A stretch of DNA of 64,000 nucleotides from Mesorhizobium loti R88b (lineage in GTDB: Bacteria; Pseudomonadota; Alphaproteobacteria; Rhizobiales; Rhizobiaceae). Shown here piece by piece: positions 47,118 to 56,056 of this stretch. The notes beneath the pieces are model-generated. The model saw only the letters and a program-made list of their open reading frames with translations, did not search any database and was not told where the DNA came from. The DNA is taken from assembly GCF_013170845.1 (NCBI RefSeq), contig NZ_CP033367.1, positions 620,001 to 684,000 on the forward strand, in the 5' to 3' direction. The position numbers were made by a program, and so were the translations under genes. The stretch's first letter is position 1. Every line of letters begins with the position of its first letter.

Positions 47118-48092
47118 ATGGCCAAGCGCCTGCCACCCCTGAATCCACTGCGCGCCTTCGAGGCACCGGCTCGCCATGGCTCGCTGACCAAGGCGGCCGG
47201 TGAACTGAATGTCACACATGGCGCCGTCAGCCACCAGATCAATGCGCTGGAGCAGTCGCTTGGCGTCAAGCTGTTCGAACGTGTCGGCCAGCGGGTCAAA
47301 CTGACACCGCATGGCGCCGAGCTTTTGCCGGCGGTGTCGGCCGCCTTCGACGGCATCGCCGCCGCAACGCAGCGACTGACGCGGCCGGCAAGCAGCGGCG
47401 CGCTTTCGGTGTCCTGCGTGCCGGCGCTGCTGCTTTTGTGGATGACGCCGAGGCTGGGCAGCTTCACAGCGCAATATCCCGACATCCAGCTGACGCTCAT
47501 CCCCTCCAACGATCCCAGGGATATCCGCGCACCGCATATCGATGTCTGCGTGCACTATGGCAACGGCAGCTGGGCCGATTGCTGGATGCGCAAATGGTCG
47601 GGCCTCGAACTGTTTCCCGTGGTGAGCCCGACACTCATCAACAACCGGCCGATCCGCAGCGTCAGGGACCTTGCGGACCATGTCTTCCTGCATGGCGATG
47701 ACGGCCGCGAATGGCACACCTGGCTGGCGACCGCCGATGCACTGGATCTCGAGCGCGGCCGCCGCCATTATCTGGGTGACGCACGCATCGCGACCGAGGC
47801 CGCTGTGCACGGCCATGGCGTGGCGCTCGGCGATTCCGTGACGGCAAGCGCGCTGCTGGCCAGGGGCATGCTGGTCGCGCCATTCAGCCTGTCGGTGCCA
47901 GCAGTCGATGAATTCTACATCGTCTGCCGCAACGAAATGCGGACCACGCCGATCGTGCAAGTGTTCATCGACTGGCTGTTTGCCGAGAAAGCCGGGGATG
48001 ACGGCCGCGCCGACGCTCCGGTCGCCGGCCGCATCATCAGCCGCCGTAAGCGTCCGCAACTCAAGGTCATCGGCGCCAAGACCGCTTCTTGA
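47118..48092 (+). CDS. LysR-family transcriptional regulator, GcvA-like
   Basis: A 324-residue regulator. The recognition helix-turn-helix is LTKAAGELNVTHGAVSHQIN (about 23-42) and the opening LPPLNPLRAFEAPARHGSLT is GcvA-like. The C-terminus ends in a basic tail, RRKRPQLKVIGAK. Divergent from the agmatinase/ABC operon, it is its most likely regulator, responding to the imported amine. Confidence 0.87.
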   Translation: MAKRLPPLNPLRAFEAPARHGSLTKAAGELNVTHGAVSHQINALEQSLGVKLFERVGQRVKLTPHGAELLPAVSAAFDGIAAATQRLTRPASSGALSVSCVPALLLLWMTPRLGSFTAQYPDIQLTLIPSNDPRDIRAPHIDVCVHYGNGSWADCWMRKWSGLELFPVVSPTLINNRPIRSVRDLADHVFLHGDDGREWHTWLATADALDLERGRRHYLGDARIATEAAVHGHGVALGDSVTASALLARGMLVAPFSLSVPAVDEFYIVCRNEMRTTPIVQVFIDWLFAEKAGDDGRADAPVAGRIISRRKRPQLKVIGAKTAS

Positions 48093-48208
48093 CGCTGGAC
48101 TCGAATGGTTCCTTTTTGTCGGGCCAGCCCGCAAAGCGGGAGGCGCTTTCAAAAATTCAATGCTAAGAGGCATTTGCGGGGAGCGAGCAGCGAAGGCGGC
48201 ATCGAGAC

Positions 48209-49513
48209 ATGGCAAAGACCGATATTGCGCGGCGCGTCTACAACCACACCTGGAAGCTCGACCCGATCGTGCGCAGTCTGCTCGACACGGATTTCTACAA
48301 GCTTTTGATGCTGCAGATGATCTGGGGCATGTACCCCAAGGTCGAAACCACCTTCTCGCTGATCAACCGCACCACTTCAGTGCATCTGGCCGACGAGATC
48401 GACGAAGGCGAATTGCGCGAACAGCTCGACCATGCCCGTACCTTGCGCTTCTCCAAGAAGGAGATGATCTGGCTGGGCGGCAACAATTTCTATGGCCGCA
48501 AACAGATTTTCGAACCGGAATTCCTGGCTTGGCTGGAAGGCTTCCGGCTGCCCGACTACGAGCTGTCGAAGCGCGACGGCCAGTACGAGCTGACCTTCAG
48601 CGGGCCATGGATGTACACCACGCTGTGGGAAATCCCGGCGCTGGCCATTATCAATGAGCTCCGGTCTCGCGCGGCCATGCGGGCTTTCGGGCCGTTCGCG
48701 CTCGATGTGCTCTATGCCCGCGCCAAGGCCAAGATGTGGGCGAAGACCGAGCGGCTGAAGGCGCTGCCCGGCATCCGCATTTCCGACTTCGGCACCCGCA
48801 GGCGCCACTCCTTCCTGTGGCAGCGCTGGTGCGTCGAGTCGCTCAAGGAAGGCATCGGCGAGGCTTTTACCGGCACCTCCAACGTCCTGCTGGCGATGGA
48901 CAATGACCTCGAAGCGCTCGGCACCAACGCGCATGAACTGCCGATGGTGTTCGCGGCACTGGCCAATTCGGAAAAAGAACTGAAACAGTCGCCCTACAAG
49001 GTGCTGCAGGACTGGCAGCGCTATTATGGCGGCAACCTTCTGATCGTGCTGCCCGACGCCTTCGGCACGGCGTCCTTCCTGCGCGACGCGCCGGACTGGG
49101 TCGCCGACTGGACCGGCTTCCGCCCCGACAGCGCGCCGCCGATCGAGGGTGGCGAAAAAATCATCGACTGGTGGCGCGAGAAGGGCAAGGACCCCAGGCA
49201 GAAGCTGCTGATCTTCTCCGACGGGCTCGAGGTCGAGACCATCGAGGAGACCTACCGCCACTTCAAGGGCAAGGTGCGCATGTCGTTCGGCTGGGGCACC
49301 AATCTGACCAATGATTTCGAAGGCTGCGCGCCGATCGAGACCAACAGCCTCGACGCCATATCGCTGGTCTGCAAGGTTACCGAGGCCAATGGCAGGCCGG
49401 CGGTGAAGCTTTCCGACAATCCGGCCAAGGCGACCGGCGATGAGAAAGAGATCGAGCGGTATATCAGGATTTTTGGGCAAAAGGACCGCGTGGAGCAATT
49501 GGTCAAGGTGTGA
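48209..49513 (+). CDS. pncB: Nicotinate phosphoribosyltransferase
   Basis: A 434-residue PncB, the size of the proteobacterial enzyme. Motifs include [16 protein letters not shown] (about 25-40), [12 protein letters not shown] (about 194-205), GTSNVLLA and [10 protein letters not shown]. It joins nicotinate and PRPP to nicotinate mononucleotide in the NAD salvage (Preiss-Handler) route. Nicotinamidase pncA is encoded 8 kb away. It has its own transcript; the 116 bp upstream hold a weak CCCGC-AAA-GCGGG hairpin but no clear regulator site. Confidence 0.95.
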   Translation: MAKTDIARRVYNHTWKLDPIVRSLLDTDFYKLLMLQMIWGMYPKVETTFSLINRTTSVHLADEIDEGELREQLDHARTLRFSKKEMIWLGGNNFYGRKQIFEPEFLAWLEGFRLPDYELSKRDGQYELTFSGPWMYTTLWEIPALAIINELRSRAAMRAFGPFALDVLYARAKAKMWAKTERLKALPGIRISDFGTRRRHSFLWQRWCVESLKEGIGEAFTGTSNVLLAMDNDLEALGTNAHELPMVFAALANSEKELKQSPYKVLQDWQRYYGGNLLIVLPDAFGTASFLRDAPDWVADWTGFRPDSAPPIEGGEKIIDWWREKGKDPRQKLLIFSDGLEVETIEETYRHFKGKVRMSFGWGTNLTNDFEGCAPIETNSLDAISLVCKVTEANGRPAVKLSDNPAKATGDEKEIERYIRIFGQKDRVEQLVKV

Positions 49514-49568
49514 GGGTGGCGGGCATCGCCATACGAGACGGCAAAGTTGGATAGGCTGAGTTCCTTGG

Positions 49569-49727
49569 CGCCCCCCTCTGTCCTGCCGGACAAATCCCCC
49601 ACTTGGGGGGAGATTGGCTGTCATCAGCCCCTTCGCCAATCTTCAACGCCGCAGGAGAGATGCCGATCGAGCAAGCAGCCAATCTCCCCCCTCGTGGGGG
49701 AGATGTCCGGCAGGACAGAGGGGGGCG
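49569..49727. repeat. MITE-like element with 24-bp perfect terminal inverted repeats
   Basis: The ends at 49569-49592 and 49704-49727 are exact inverted repeats of 24 bp. Next to them a second pair (around 49594-49620 and 49676-49702, containing GAGATTGGCTG/CAGCCAATCTC) is also nearly complementary, so the 159-bp unit can fold into one long hairpin. No transposase is present. It overlaps the predicted start of the next gene. Confidence 0.85.
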
Positions 49728-51142
49728 TCGTAGGGCGCTGCCGCCTGTCGTTAGCCTTCTTGCTTGCTATCCTATGGTTCGCCTTACCCACCCCCGCCTT
49801 CGCCCACGCTTCCGATCGAGGCCACGTCCTCCTTCTCCCGACCGGCTATTATCTCATCGGCGGTGCGTTCGCCGTCGCCGTCAGCTTCCTTGTCCTGGCG
49901 CTCCTGCCGGCGGCTTCCCTCGATCTTTTCTGGCGCCGACGCCTACGGCTGTTCCGCTTCGGCGACAGCGCCCGCACTGCCATCAGCCTGATTTCATTTG
50001 CCGGCTTTGCAATCCTTGTCGCCGCCGGACTTTTCGGCAGCCGCGACCCGCTTTCCAACCCGTTGCCGCTGGTGATCTGGACGCTGCTGTGGGCCGGCCT
50101 CACACTGCTGCAAGGTGTCTTCGGCGACATCTGGTCGTGGCTCAACCCATGGTACGGGCCATTGCGTCTCGTCTCACGTCTGTTCGGCGCAGGCGACGAA
50201 GCAGCGCGGCGCCTGCCGCGATGGGTCGGCTGCTGGCCGGCCGTCATCCTGTTTTTCGCCTTCGCTTGGTTCGAGCTGATCGACCCGGCGCCCGACGATC
50301 CGGCACGGCTCGCCTTCGCCGCCGGCCTCTATTGGCTGTTCTCTTTCCTCGCCATGCTGGTGTTCGGCTATCTCCAGTGGAGCCGCGGCGGCGAGTTCCT
50401 GACGGTCTTCTTCTCGATGGTGGCGCGTTTCGCGCCAGTCGAACGCGACGAGAAAGGCCGGCTTGCGCTGTGCTGGCCGGGCGCCAAGCTGCTGGCGGCG
50501 GAACCGCTGCCGCCCAGCGGCATCGCCTTTCTCCTATTGGCCCTGTCCTCGGTGTCTTTTGACGGCCTGTCGAAAACCTTCTTCTGGCTCGGCCTGTTCG
50601 GCGTCAATCCGCTCGAATTCCCGGGCCGCACCGCCGTGATCGGCAGCGCCACGTTCGGGCTCGTTCTGACGTTCGTTCTGCTGGCGGCGGTGTTTCTTCT
50701 CACCGTCATCCTCGGCCAGCGCCTGGCCGGCAGCGATCAGCCGCTCGCCCGGGCAGCCGGCCTTCTGGTCTGGTCGATCGTGCCGATCGCGCTCGCTTAC
50801 CATGTCGCGCACTATCTGACGGCGCTGCTGGTCGACGGCCAATATGCGCTTGCCTCCCTGTCCGACCCTTTCGCGCTGGGCTGGAACCTGTTCGGCACCG
50901 CCGACATGCAGGTCGAGGCCGGCATCGTCGCCGGCGCGGAGTCTGCCTGGTGGCTGTGGAACATCCAGGCCGGCGCCATCATCCTTGGTCACGTGCTCGC
51001 CGTTCTCGTCGCGCACGGCTTTGCCTGGCGCCTGCATCCACAGCCGGCCCGTGCCGCGCTCAGCCAGTTGCCACTCACGCTGCTGATGATTGCCTATACG
51101 GTGTTCGGCCTCTGGTTGCTTGCCACACCGACCGCCGGATGA
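49703..51142 (+). CDS. Polytopic membrane protein with exported N-terminus, function unknown
   Basis: The only ATG that gives a good signal peptide is 49703, which lies inside the right arm of the repeat; the first 9 residues (MSGRTEGGV) are encoded by it. The 479-residue protein has a signal segment (LSLAFLLAILWFALPTPAFA), then HASDRGHVLLLPTGYYLIGG and about 10 further membrane helices. Some proteins with a similar layout are annotated as fenitrothion hydrolase; that name is a weak guess here. A later TTG start would remove the positive N-terminus. Confidence 0.6.
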   Translation: MSGRTEGGVVGRCRLSLAFLLAILWFALPTPAFAHASDRGHVLLLPTGYYLIGGAFAVAVSFLVLALLPAASLDLFWRRRLRLFRFGDSARTAISLISFAGFAILVAAGLFGSRDPLSNPLPLVIWTLLWAGLTLLQGVFGDIWSWLNPWYGPLRLVSRLFGAGDEAARRLPRWVGCWPAVILFFAFAWFELIDPAPDDPARLAFAAGLYWLFSFLAMLVFGYLQWSRGGEFLTVFFSMVARFAPVERDEKGRLALCWPGAKLLAAEPLPPSGIAFLLLALSSVSFDGLSKTFFWLGLFGVNPLEFPGRTAVIGSATFGLVLTFVLLAAVFLLTVILGQRLAGSDQPLARAAGLLVWSIVPIALAYHVAHYLTALLVDGQYALASLSDPFALGWNLFGTADMQVEAGIVAGAESAWWLWNIQAGAIILGHVLAVLVAHGFAWRLHPQPARAALSQLPLTLLMIAYTVFGLWLLATPTAG

Positions 51143-51208
51143 GAAAAGGGCGGCCCCGATGTCGTTGCGGAAAGCTCGCTTGCCACATCAAGGCTTTGGT
51201 GATTTAGT

Positions 51209-51222
51209 TTGTACACATGCAA
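51209..51222. promoter_or_regulatory. GntR-like operator candidate before livK
   Basis: TTGTACACATGCAA is an imperfect inverted repeat with TTG...CAA ends, the kind of site bound by GntR/FadR-type regulators. It lies about 75 bp before livK. A related TTGCATACGAA occurs at 58321-58331, just after the promoter of the molybdenum-enzyme operon. No regulator gene is in view. Confidence 0.3.
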
Positions 51223-51296
51223 TTTTTCGCCTCCTCTGAGCGAGGATGCCGAAGCCGCCTTATCGTTGGTCAAAACTGAAAAACAGGGGAACGAAC

Positions 51297-52601
51297 ATGG
51301 CTGACAAGAACGGATTTTTCGACCTCTCCAAGACTGCCCTCACCCGCCGCACGGCGCTGAAGGGTCTGGCCGCCGGTGCCGGGCTTGCCGTGGCCCCGGG
51401 CTTCGTCCGCTATTCCCAGGCGCAGAGTTCGGCGCCGATCAAGATCGGCTTCCAGTCGCACCGCACCGGCATCGGCGCTGCCTATGGCCGCTGGTACGAG
51501 AAGACCACGGCCGCAGCGGTCAAGGCGATCAACGCCGCCGGCGGCATCAATGGCCGTCAGGTCGAGGTGATCATCGAGGATGACGGCACCGATCCCGGCC
51601 GCGGCGCCGAGGTGGTCGGCAAGTTCGCCACCCAGCACAAGACCGACATTGTCTTCGGCACGCTGTTCTCGCATGTCGTCATCGGCTCGGCGCCTGCCGC
51701 CGGCGAAAACAAGATGCCCTATTTCGTCGTCAGCGAAGGCCACCACGTGGCCTCGACCAAGCTCAACCGCTACGTCTTCCAGCCCGGCATCACCGATGTG
51801 AAGAGCCAGATCCAGTCGATGGCGCCGTGGATCGCGGCCAATGCCGGCAAGAAGGTGACGCAGATCTTCCCCGATTTCGCCTTCGGCTACGACCACCGCG
51901 ACTACCTGCCGCCGGCGCTGAAGGCGCAGGGCGCCGAGGTCATCGCGCAGATCGCCATCCCGCCGACGGAATCGTCCTTCACCAAATATTTCCCGCAGAT
52001 CCCGCCCGAGACGGAGGTGATCTACCACGTCATGGTCGGCCCGGCCGTGCTCACCTTCGTCAAGGAACTCGGCGAATTCTACGGCTCCAACCGGCCGCAG
52101 CTGTTCGGTTTCATCGATTCGCTCGAAGCTACCGACATCAACAGCCCCGGGCTCGAATTTTTGGACGGCAGCCATTTCTGGGAAGGTTCGCCGCGCTACG
52201 CCCAGCCCGATGATTCCGCAGCCCAGAAAGCCTATCGCGCAGCCGTCGGCATCGACGACAATGGTGCCGCCGTCGGCGACCCCAAGGATGTCTCCACCGC
52301 CGCGCACATGTTCGGCTGCTGGGAAACGCTCTATGTCGTCAAGAAGGCGATGGAAGATGCCGGCTACAAGGGACCGGAAGATCGCGCCAAGCTGGTCGAG
52401 GCGACCGAGGCGCTGACCGCCTTCGCCGAAGGCCCGGAGCATCCGCAAGGCGCAAAAACCTTCAACGGCAAGATCCACCAGTGCTTCGGTATCCAGAACA
52501 TCTCCAAGGTCGAAGGCGGCAAGCTCAAGGTCGTCCACAAGACCAAGATCGAGGACGGGCTTTACGAGGCCGAGGGGGATTACACGACGCAGGCGCTGTG
52601 A
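51297..52601 (+). CDS. livK: Liv-type ABC transporter substrate-binding protein with Tat signal
   Basis: ATG 51297 follows AGGGGA. The 434-residue protein carries a twin-arginine signal (LTRRTALKGLAAGAGLAVAP) and a periplasmic type I fold: IKIGFQSHRTGIGAAYGRWY, INGRQVEVIIEDDGTDPGRG and FGYDHRDYLPPALKAQG. Liv-like proteins also carry amides, urea and aromatic acids, so the ligand need not be a branched-chain amino acid. The downstream catabolic genes suggest a nitrogen heterocycle. Confidence 0.85.
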   Translation: MADKNGFFDLSKTALTRRTALKGLAAGAGLAVAPGFVRYSQAQSSAPIKIGFQSHRTGIGAAYGRWYEKTTAAAVKAINAAGGINGRQVEVIIEDDGTDPGRGAEVVGKFATQHKTDIVFGTLFSHVVIGSAPAAGENKMPYFVVSEGHHVASTKLNRYVFQPGITDVKSQIQSMAPWIAANAGKKVTQIFPDFAFGYDHRDYLPPALKAQGAEVIAQIAIPPTESSFTKYFPQIPPETEVIYHVMVGPAVLTFVKELGEFYGSNRPQLFGFIDSLEATDINSPGLEFLDGSHFWEGSPRYAQPDDSAAQKAYRAAVGIDDNGAAVGDPKDVSTAAHMFGCWETLYVVKKAMEDAGYKGPEDRAKLVEATEALTAFAEGPEHPQGAKTFNGKIHQCFGIQNISKVEGGKLKVVHKTKIEDGLYEAEGDYTTQAL

Positions 52602-52605
52602 GGCC

Positions 52606-52748
52606 TCACCCTCCCCCTTGTGGGGAGGGTCGGCGAACAGGCTTCGCAAATGCGAAGCCTGTGAGACGGGGTGGGGGCTGCGACGGCCCATGCCCCACCC
52701 CCCACCCGACCGCTTCGCGGTCACCCTCCCCACGAGGGGGAGGGTAAG
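52606..52748. repeat. Rhizobial palindromic repeat between livK and livH
   Basis: TCACCCTCCCCCTTGTGGGG at the left end (52606-52625) is mirrored by CCCCACGAGGGGGAGGGT near 52728-52745, the same ends as in the repeat at 6486-6665. A central hairpin GGCTTCGCAAATGCGAAGCC (52640-52659) is exact. It sits between the binding-protein and permease genes, so it may act as the intergenic stem-loop of this operon. Confidence 0.8.
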
Positions 52749-52759
52749 GGCGCCCCTGA

Positions 52760-53641
52760 ATGCACTTTGGTCCCCACCTCCTCCTCGCCGCCCTCGAAGG
52801 CCTCGTCACCTCGGCCGTGCTGGCGCTCACCGCGCTCGGGCTCTCGCTGGTTTTCGGCGTCATGCGCGTCGTCAATGTCGCGCATGGCGAGTTCTTCATG
52901 CTGGGCGCCGTGCTCGCCTGGGCGATCACCACAGCAATCGGCGGCCATCCGGCGCTTGGCTTTCTGGCGGCGCTGGTGATCGCGCCGCTGATCGTCGGCG
53001 CCATTGCGCTGGTCGCCGAGCGGCTGGTGCTGCGCCGGCTCAACTACAATCCGGAAGCCACCATCGTTGCCACGATCGGCATGCTCTACATCATTCAGCA
53101 GCTGGCGCTGACCTTCTATGGTCCGGAGGCGCGGCCCGTCGAGCCGCCGTTCAGCTACCGCATCCTTTTGCCGTGGTTCGGCTATTCCGGCTACAAGCTG
53201 TCGATCATCGCGGCTTCAGCGCTCATCTTGATCGCAAGCTGGCTGGTGCTGACGCGCACCAGGATCGGCCTCATTATGCGCGCCACCCAGTATGACAGCG
53301 AGACGGCGCAAGCCTTCGGCATCCCCGTCGGCCGCGTCTATGGCGGGGTCTTCGCGCTTGGCGCCATGCTGGCGGCCATTGCCGCGGTGCTGATCGTGCC
53401 GATCAGCCAGGCGCATTATCTGATGGGGCAGGATCCGCTACTCTTGTCCTTCATCGTCGTCATCATCGGCGGCCTTGGCTCCCTGCGCGGCACGGTCGTC
53501 GCCGCCGTGCTGATCGGCATGTCCGACGGCATTGTCTCGATGTTCTTCTCGCCGACCTTGGCCAAGATCATCGCCACGCTGCTGGTCGCCATGGTGCTGG
53601 TGTTCCGGCCACAGGGCCTGTTCGGGACGGCATCGCGATGA
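52760..53641 (+). CDS. livH: Liv-type ABC transporter permease LivH
   Basis: A 293-residue permease of the LivH family with about eight helices; LTALGLSLVFGVMRVVNVAH (about 21-40) is the family's diagnostic start, and RATQYDSETAQAFGIPVGRVY (about 174-194) is the coupling loop. It starts 12 bp after the repeat and overlaps livM by 4 bp. Confidence 0.93.
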   Translation: MHFGPHLLLAALEGLVTSAVLALTALGLSLVFGVMRVVNVAHGEFFMLGAVLAWAITTAIGGHPALGFLAALVIAPLIVGAIALVAERLVLRRLNYNPEATIVATIGMLYIIQQLALTFYGPEARPVEPPFSYRILLPWFGYSGYKLSIIAASALILIASWLVLTRTRIGLIMRATQYDSETAQAFGIPVGRVYGGVFALGAMLAAIAAVLIVPISQAHYLMGQDPLLLSFIVVIIGGLGSLRGTVVAAVLIGMSDGIVSMFFSPTLAKIIATLLVAMVLVFRPQGLFGTASR

Positions 53642-54600
53642 GCGAAGCTTCGCCGGCAAAAGCCTATGCCCTTCATCTCGGCGTCATCGCCCTGCTCTTC
53701 GTGCTGAGCTTCCTGCTGCCAGACTATTATCACGGGCTGCTCGCCCGCATCATGGTGCTGGCGGTCTTTGCCATGGGCTACAACATGCTGTTCGGCTATG
53801 TCGGCCTGCTCAGCCTTGGCCATGCCATGTTCTTCGGTGCGGGGCTTTATGGTGCCGGCCTTGCCGTCATCCAACTCGGCTGGGGCGTGCCGCTGGCCTT
53901 CGTCAGCGGGATTGCCTGCGGCGCCGTACTGGCGCTGATGATCGGTCTCCTGGCACTGCGCACCACGGGCGTGGCCTTCATGATCGTCACTATGATGTTC
54001 GCGCAGGTGTTTTCGCTCCTCATCCTCTACTTCGCATCGTGGACCGGGGGCGATCAGGGCATGGTCGTGCCGCAGCCGGCGCGCGTCCTCAGTTTCGGCG
54101 CGACCGTGCTCGACCTCACCAATCCGACCGTCCGCTACATGAGTGCGCTGGCGCTGTTTTCGATCGTACTGCTGATTACATTGGCGATCGTCCGCTCCCG
54201 CTATGGCCGCGTGCTGGTTGCCATCCGTGAGAACGAAGAACGCACGAAGATGCTGGGCTACGACACCTTCTCCAACAAGCTTATCGCGGTCGTGATCTCC
54301 GGCACCATCTGCGCCGCCTCGGGTGCCGCCTACGCGCTGCTGTTCGGCTATGTCGGATCAAGCTTCGCTTCGGTGCAATATTCGATCCTGCCGCTGCTGT
54401 GGGTCCTGCTCGGGGGCGCTGCCACGACACTCGGGCCGCTGATCGGCACGGTCTTCATGTATTATGTCATCGACATCACCAGCGGCTACACATCGGCCTA
54501 TCTGCTGATCGTCGGCATCGCGCTGATCCTGCTGGTTCTGTTCTTTCCCAAGGGCATTCTGGGCAGCATCCGCCAGCGGTGGCTCGGGTGGCTGCCATGA
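53638..54600 (+). CDS. livM: Liv-type ABC transporter permease LivM
   Basis: A 320-residue LivM with the typical YNMLFGYVGLLSLGHAMFFG (about 45-64) and a coupling loop AIRENEERTKMLGYDTFSNK (about 196-215). It forms a heterodimer with LivH. Its stop overlaps the livG start (ATGA). Confidence 0.93.
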   Translation: MSEASPAKAYALHLGVIALLFVLSFLLPDYYHGLLARIMVLAVFAMGYNMLFGYVGLLSLGHAMFFGAGLYGAGLAVIQLGWGVPLAFVSGIACGAVLALMIGLLALRTTGVAFMIVTMMFAQVFSLLILYFASWTGGDQGMVVPQPARVLSFGATVLDLTNPTVRYMSALALFSIVLLITLAIVRSRYGRVLVAIRENEERTKMLGYDTFSNKLIAVVISGTICAASGAAYALLFGYVGSSFASVQYSILPLLWVLLGGAATTLGPLIGTVFMYYVIDITSGYTSAYLLIVGIALILLVLFFPKGILGSIRQRWLGWLP

Positions 54601-55322
54601 TGCCGCTTTTGACCACCAAGGGCCTGTCGCGCAGTTTCGGCGGCCTGCGCGCCGTCGACAATGTCGACTTCACCTTGATGCCCGGAGAGATCCGCGCCGT
54701 CATCGGCCCCAACGGCGCGGGGAAGACCACCTTCGTCAGCCTGGTTAGCGGCCGCATCCAGCCCTCTTCGGGCGCGATCGTCTTCGACGGCGCCGACATC
54801 ACCAGCCTGCCGGCCTATGTCAGGGTGCGCCAGGGCATCGCCTACACGTTCCAGATCACCAGTGTCTTCGCCAATCTCACCGCCTACGACAATGTCGCAT
54901 TGCCGGTGCAGCGCACGCTGACCGACGGCCGCTCGAAGGACGCGGTGCGTGCCGGCGTGATGACCGCGCTCGAACGTACCGGGCTGGCCGACCGCGCCCA
55001 TATGCCGGCCGGTCAATTGTCCTATGGCCACCAACGCCTGCTTGAGGTGGCGATGGGCCTGGCGCTGAAGCCACGCCTGCTGATCCTCGACGAGCCGACG
55101 CAAGGGCTGGCCGACAGCGAGATCGACAATTTTATCGCCCTGGTGCGCGAGATCGCCAGGGACGCCACCGTGCTGCTGATCGAACACAACATGCCTGTCG
55201 TCATGCAGCTTGCCGATCGCATCACCGTCTTCAACGCCGGCAAGATCCTGGCCGAAGGCACGCCCGAGGCGATCCGCGAAAATGCGGCGGTGCAGGAAGC
55301 CTATCTGGGGACCGCCCCATGA
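54597..55322 (+). CDS. livG: Liv-type ABC transporter ATP-binding protein LivG
   Basis: A 241-residue ATPase from ATG 54597. Walker A is GPNGAGKT (about 38-45) and Walker B LLILDEPTQGL (about 160-170). The ABC signature is unusual, LSYGHQRLLEVAMGLA, as common in LivG. Overlaps livF by 4 bp. Confidence 0.93.
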   Translation: MMPLLTTKGLSRSFGGLRAVDNVDFTLMPGEIRAVIGPNGAGKTTFVSLVSGRIQPSSGAIVFDGADITSLPAYVRVRQGIAYTFQITSVFANLTAYDNVALPVQRTLTDGRSKDAVRAGVMTALERTGLADRAHMPAGQLSYGHQRLLEVAMGLALKPRLLILDEPTQGLADSEIDNFIALVREIARDATVLLIEHNMPVVMQLADRITVFNAGKILAEGTPEAIRENAAVQEAYLGTAP

Positions 55323-56056
55323 GCGAGACAGGCCCGACGGAGCAGAGCAAGACGGAAGCGTTGCGGATCTCGGGACTGGACTGCTTCTATGGCGAGGTCC
55401 AGGTGCTCTACGGGCTCGATCTTGTTCTGAACCAGGGTGAGGTTCTGTGCCTGTTCGGTCGCAACGGCGCCGGCAAAACGACGACGCTGAAGGCCATTAT
55501 GGGCCTGGTTCCTTCAAGCGCCGGCTCGATCAGGCTTGCTGGTCAGGAATTGACCGGGCTGCCGGCGCATGAGGTGCCGAAGGCCGGCGTCGCCTACGTG
55601 CCGCAGGCAAGACGGCTGTTCGCCGAGATGACGGTGGCCGAGAACATCGAGATCGGCCTGATGGCGCGCGGCAAGGGCAAGGCGACCCGTGAAAACGTGC
55701 TCGACCTATTCCCGCTGCTGCGACAGCGGCTGCGGCAACGCTCGGGCACGCTGTCCGGCGGCGAGCAGCAGATGCTGGCGATGGCGCGTGCGCTCTGCCT
55801 CGAACCGCAGGTGCTGCTGCTCGACGAACCGACCGAAGGGCTGATGCCGTCGATGATCGCCAAAATCCGCGAGACGGTGTCGACGCTGCGCGACATGGGC
55901 GTCTCGACCATTCTCGTCGAGCAACGGGTCGACGCGGTGCTGTCGGTTGCCGACCGGGTGTGCTTCATCGAGAACGGTCGCAACCGCGAGACGGTCGATG
56001 TCGAGGAATTGCGCGCCGATCCATCGGCGGTCAGGCGCTATGTCGGTGTCGGCTGA
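55319..56056 (+). CDS. livF: Liv-type ABC transporter ATP-binding protein LivF
   Basis: A 245-residue LivF: Walker A GRNGAGKT (about 48-55), signature LSGGEQQMLAMARAL (about 141-155) and VLLLDEPTEGLMPSM. It ends directly next to the convergent antiporter gene without any gap. Confidence 0.93.
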   Translation: MSETGPTEQSKTEALRISGLDCFYGEVQVLYGLDLVLNQGEVLCLFGRNGAGKTTTLKAIMGLVPSSAGSIRLAGQELTGLPAHEVPKAGVAYVPQARRLFAEMTVAENIEIGLMARGKGKATRENVLDLFPLLRQRLRQRSGTLSGGEQQMLAMARALCLEPQVLLLDEPTEGLMPSMIAKIRETVSTLRDMGVSTILVEQRVDAVLSVADRVCFIENGRNRETVDVEELRADPSAVRRYVGVG

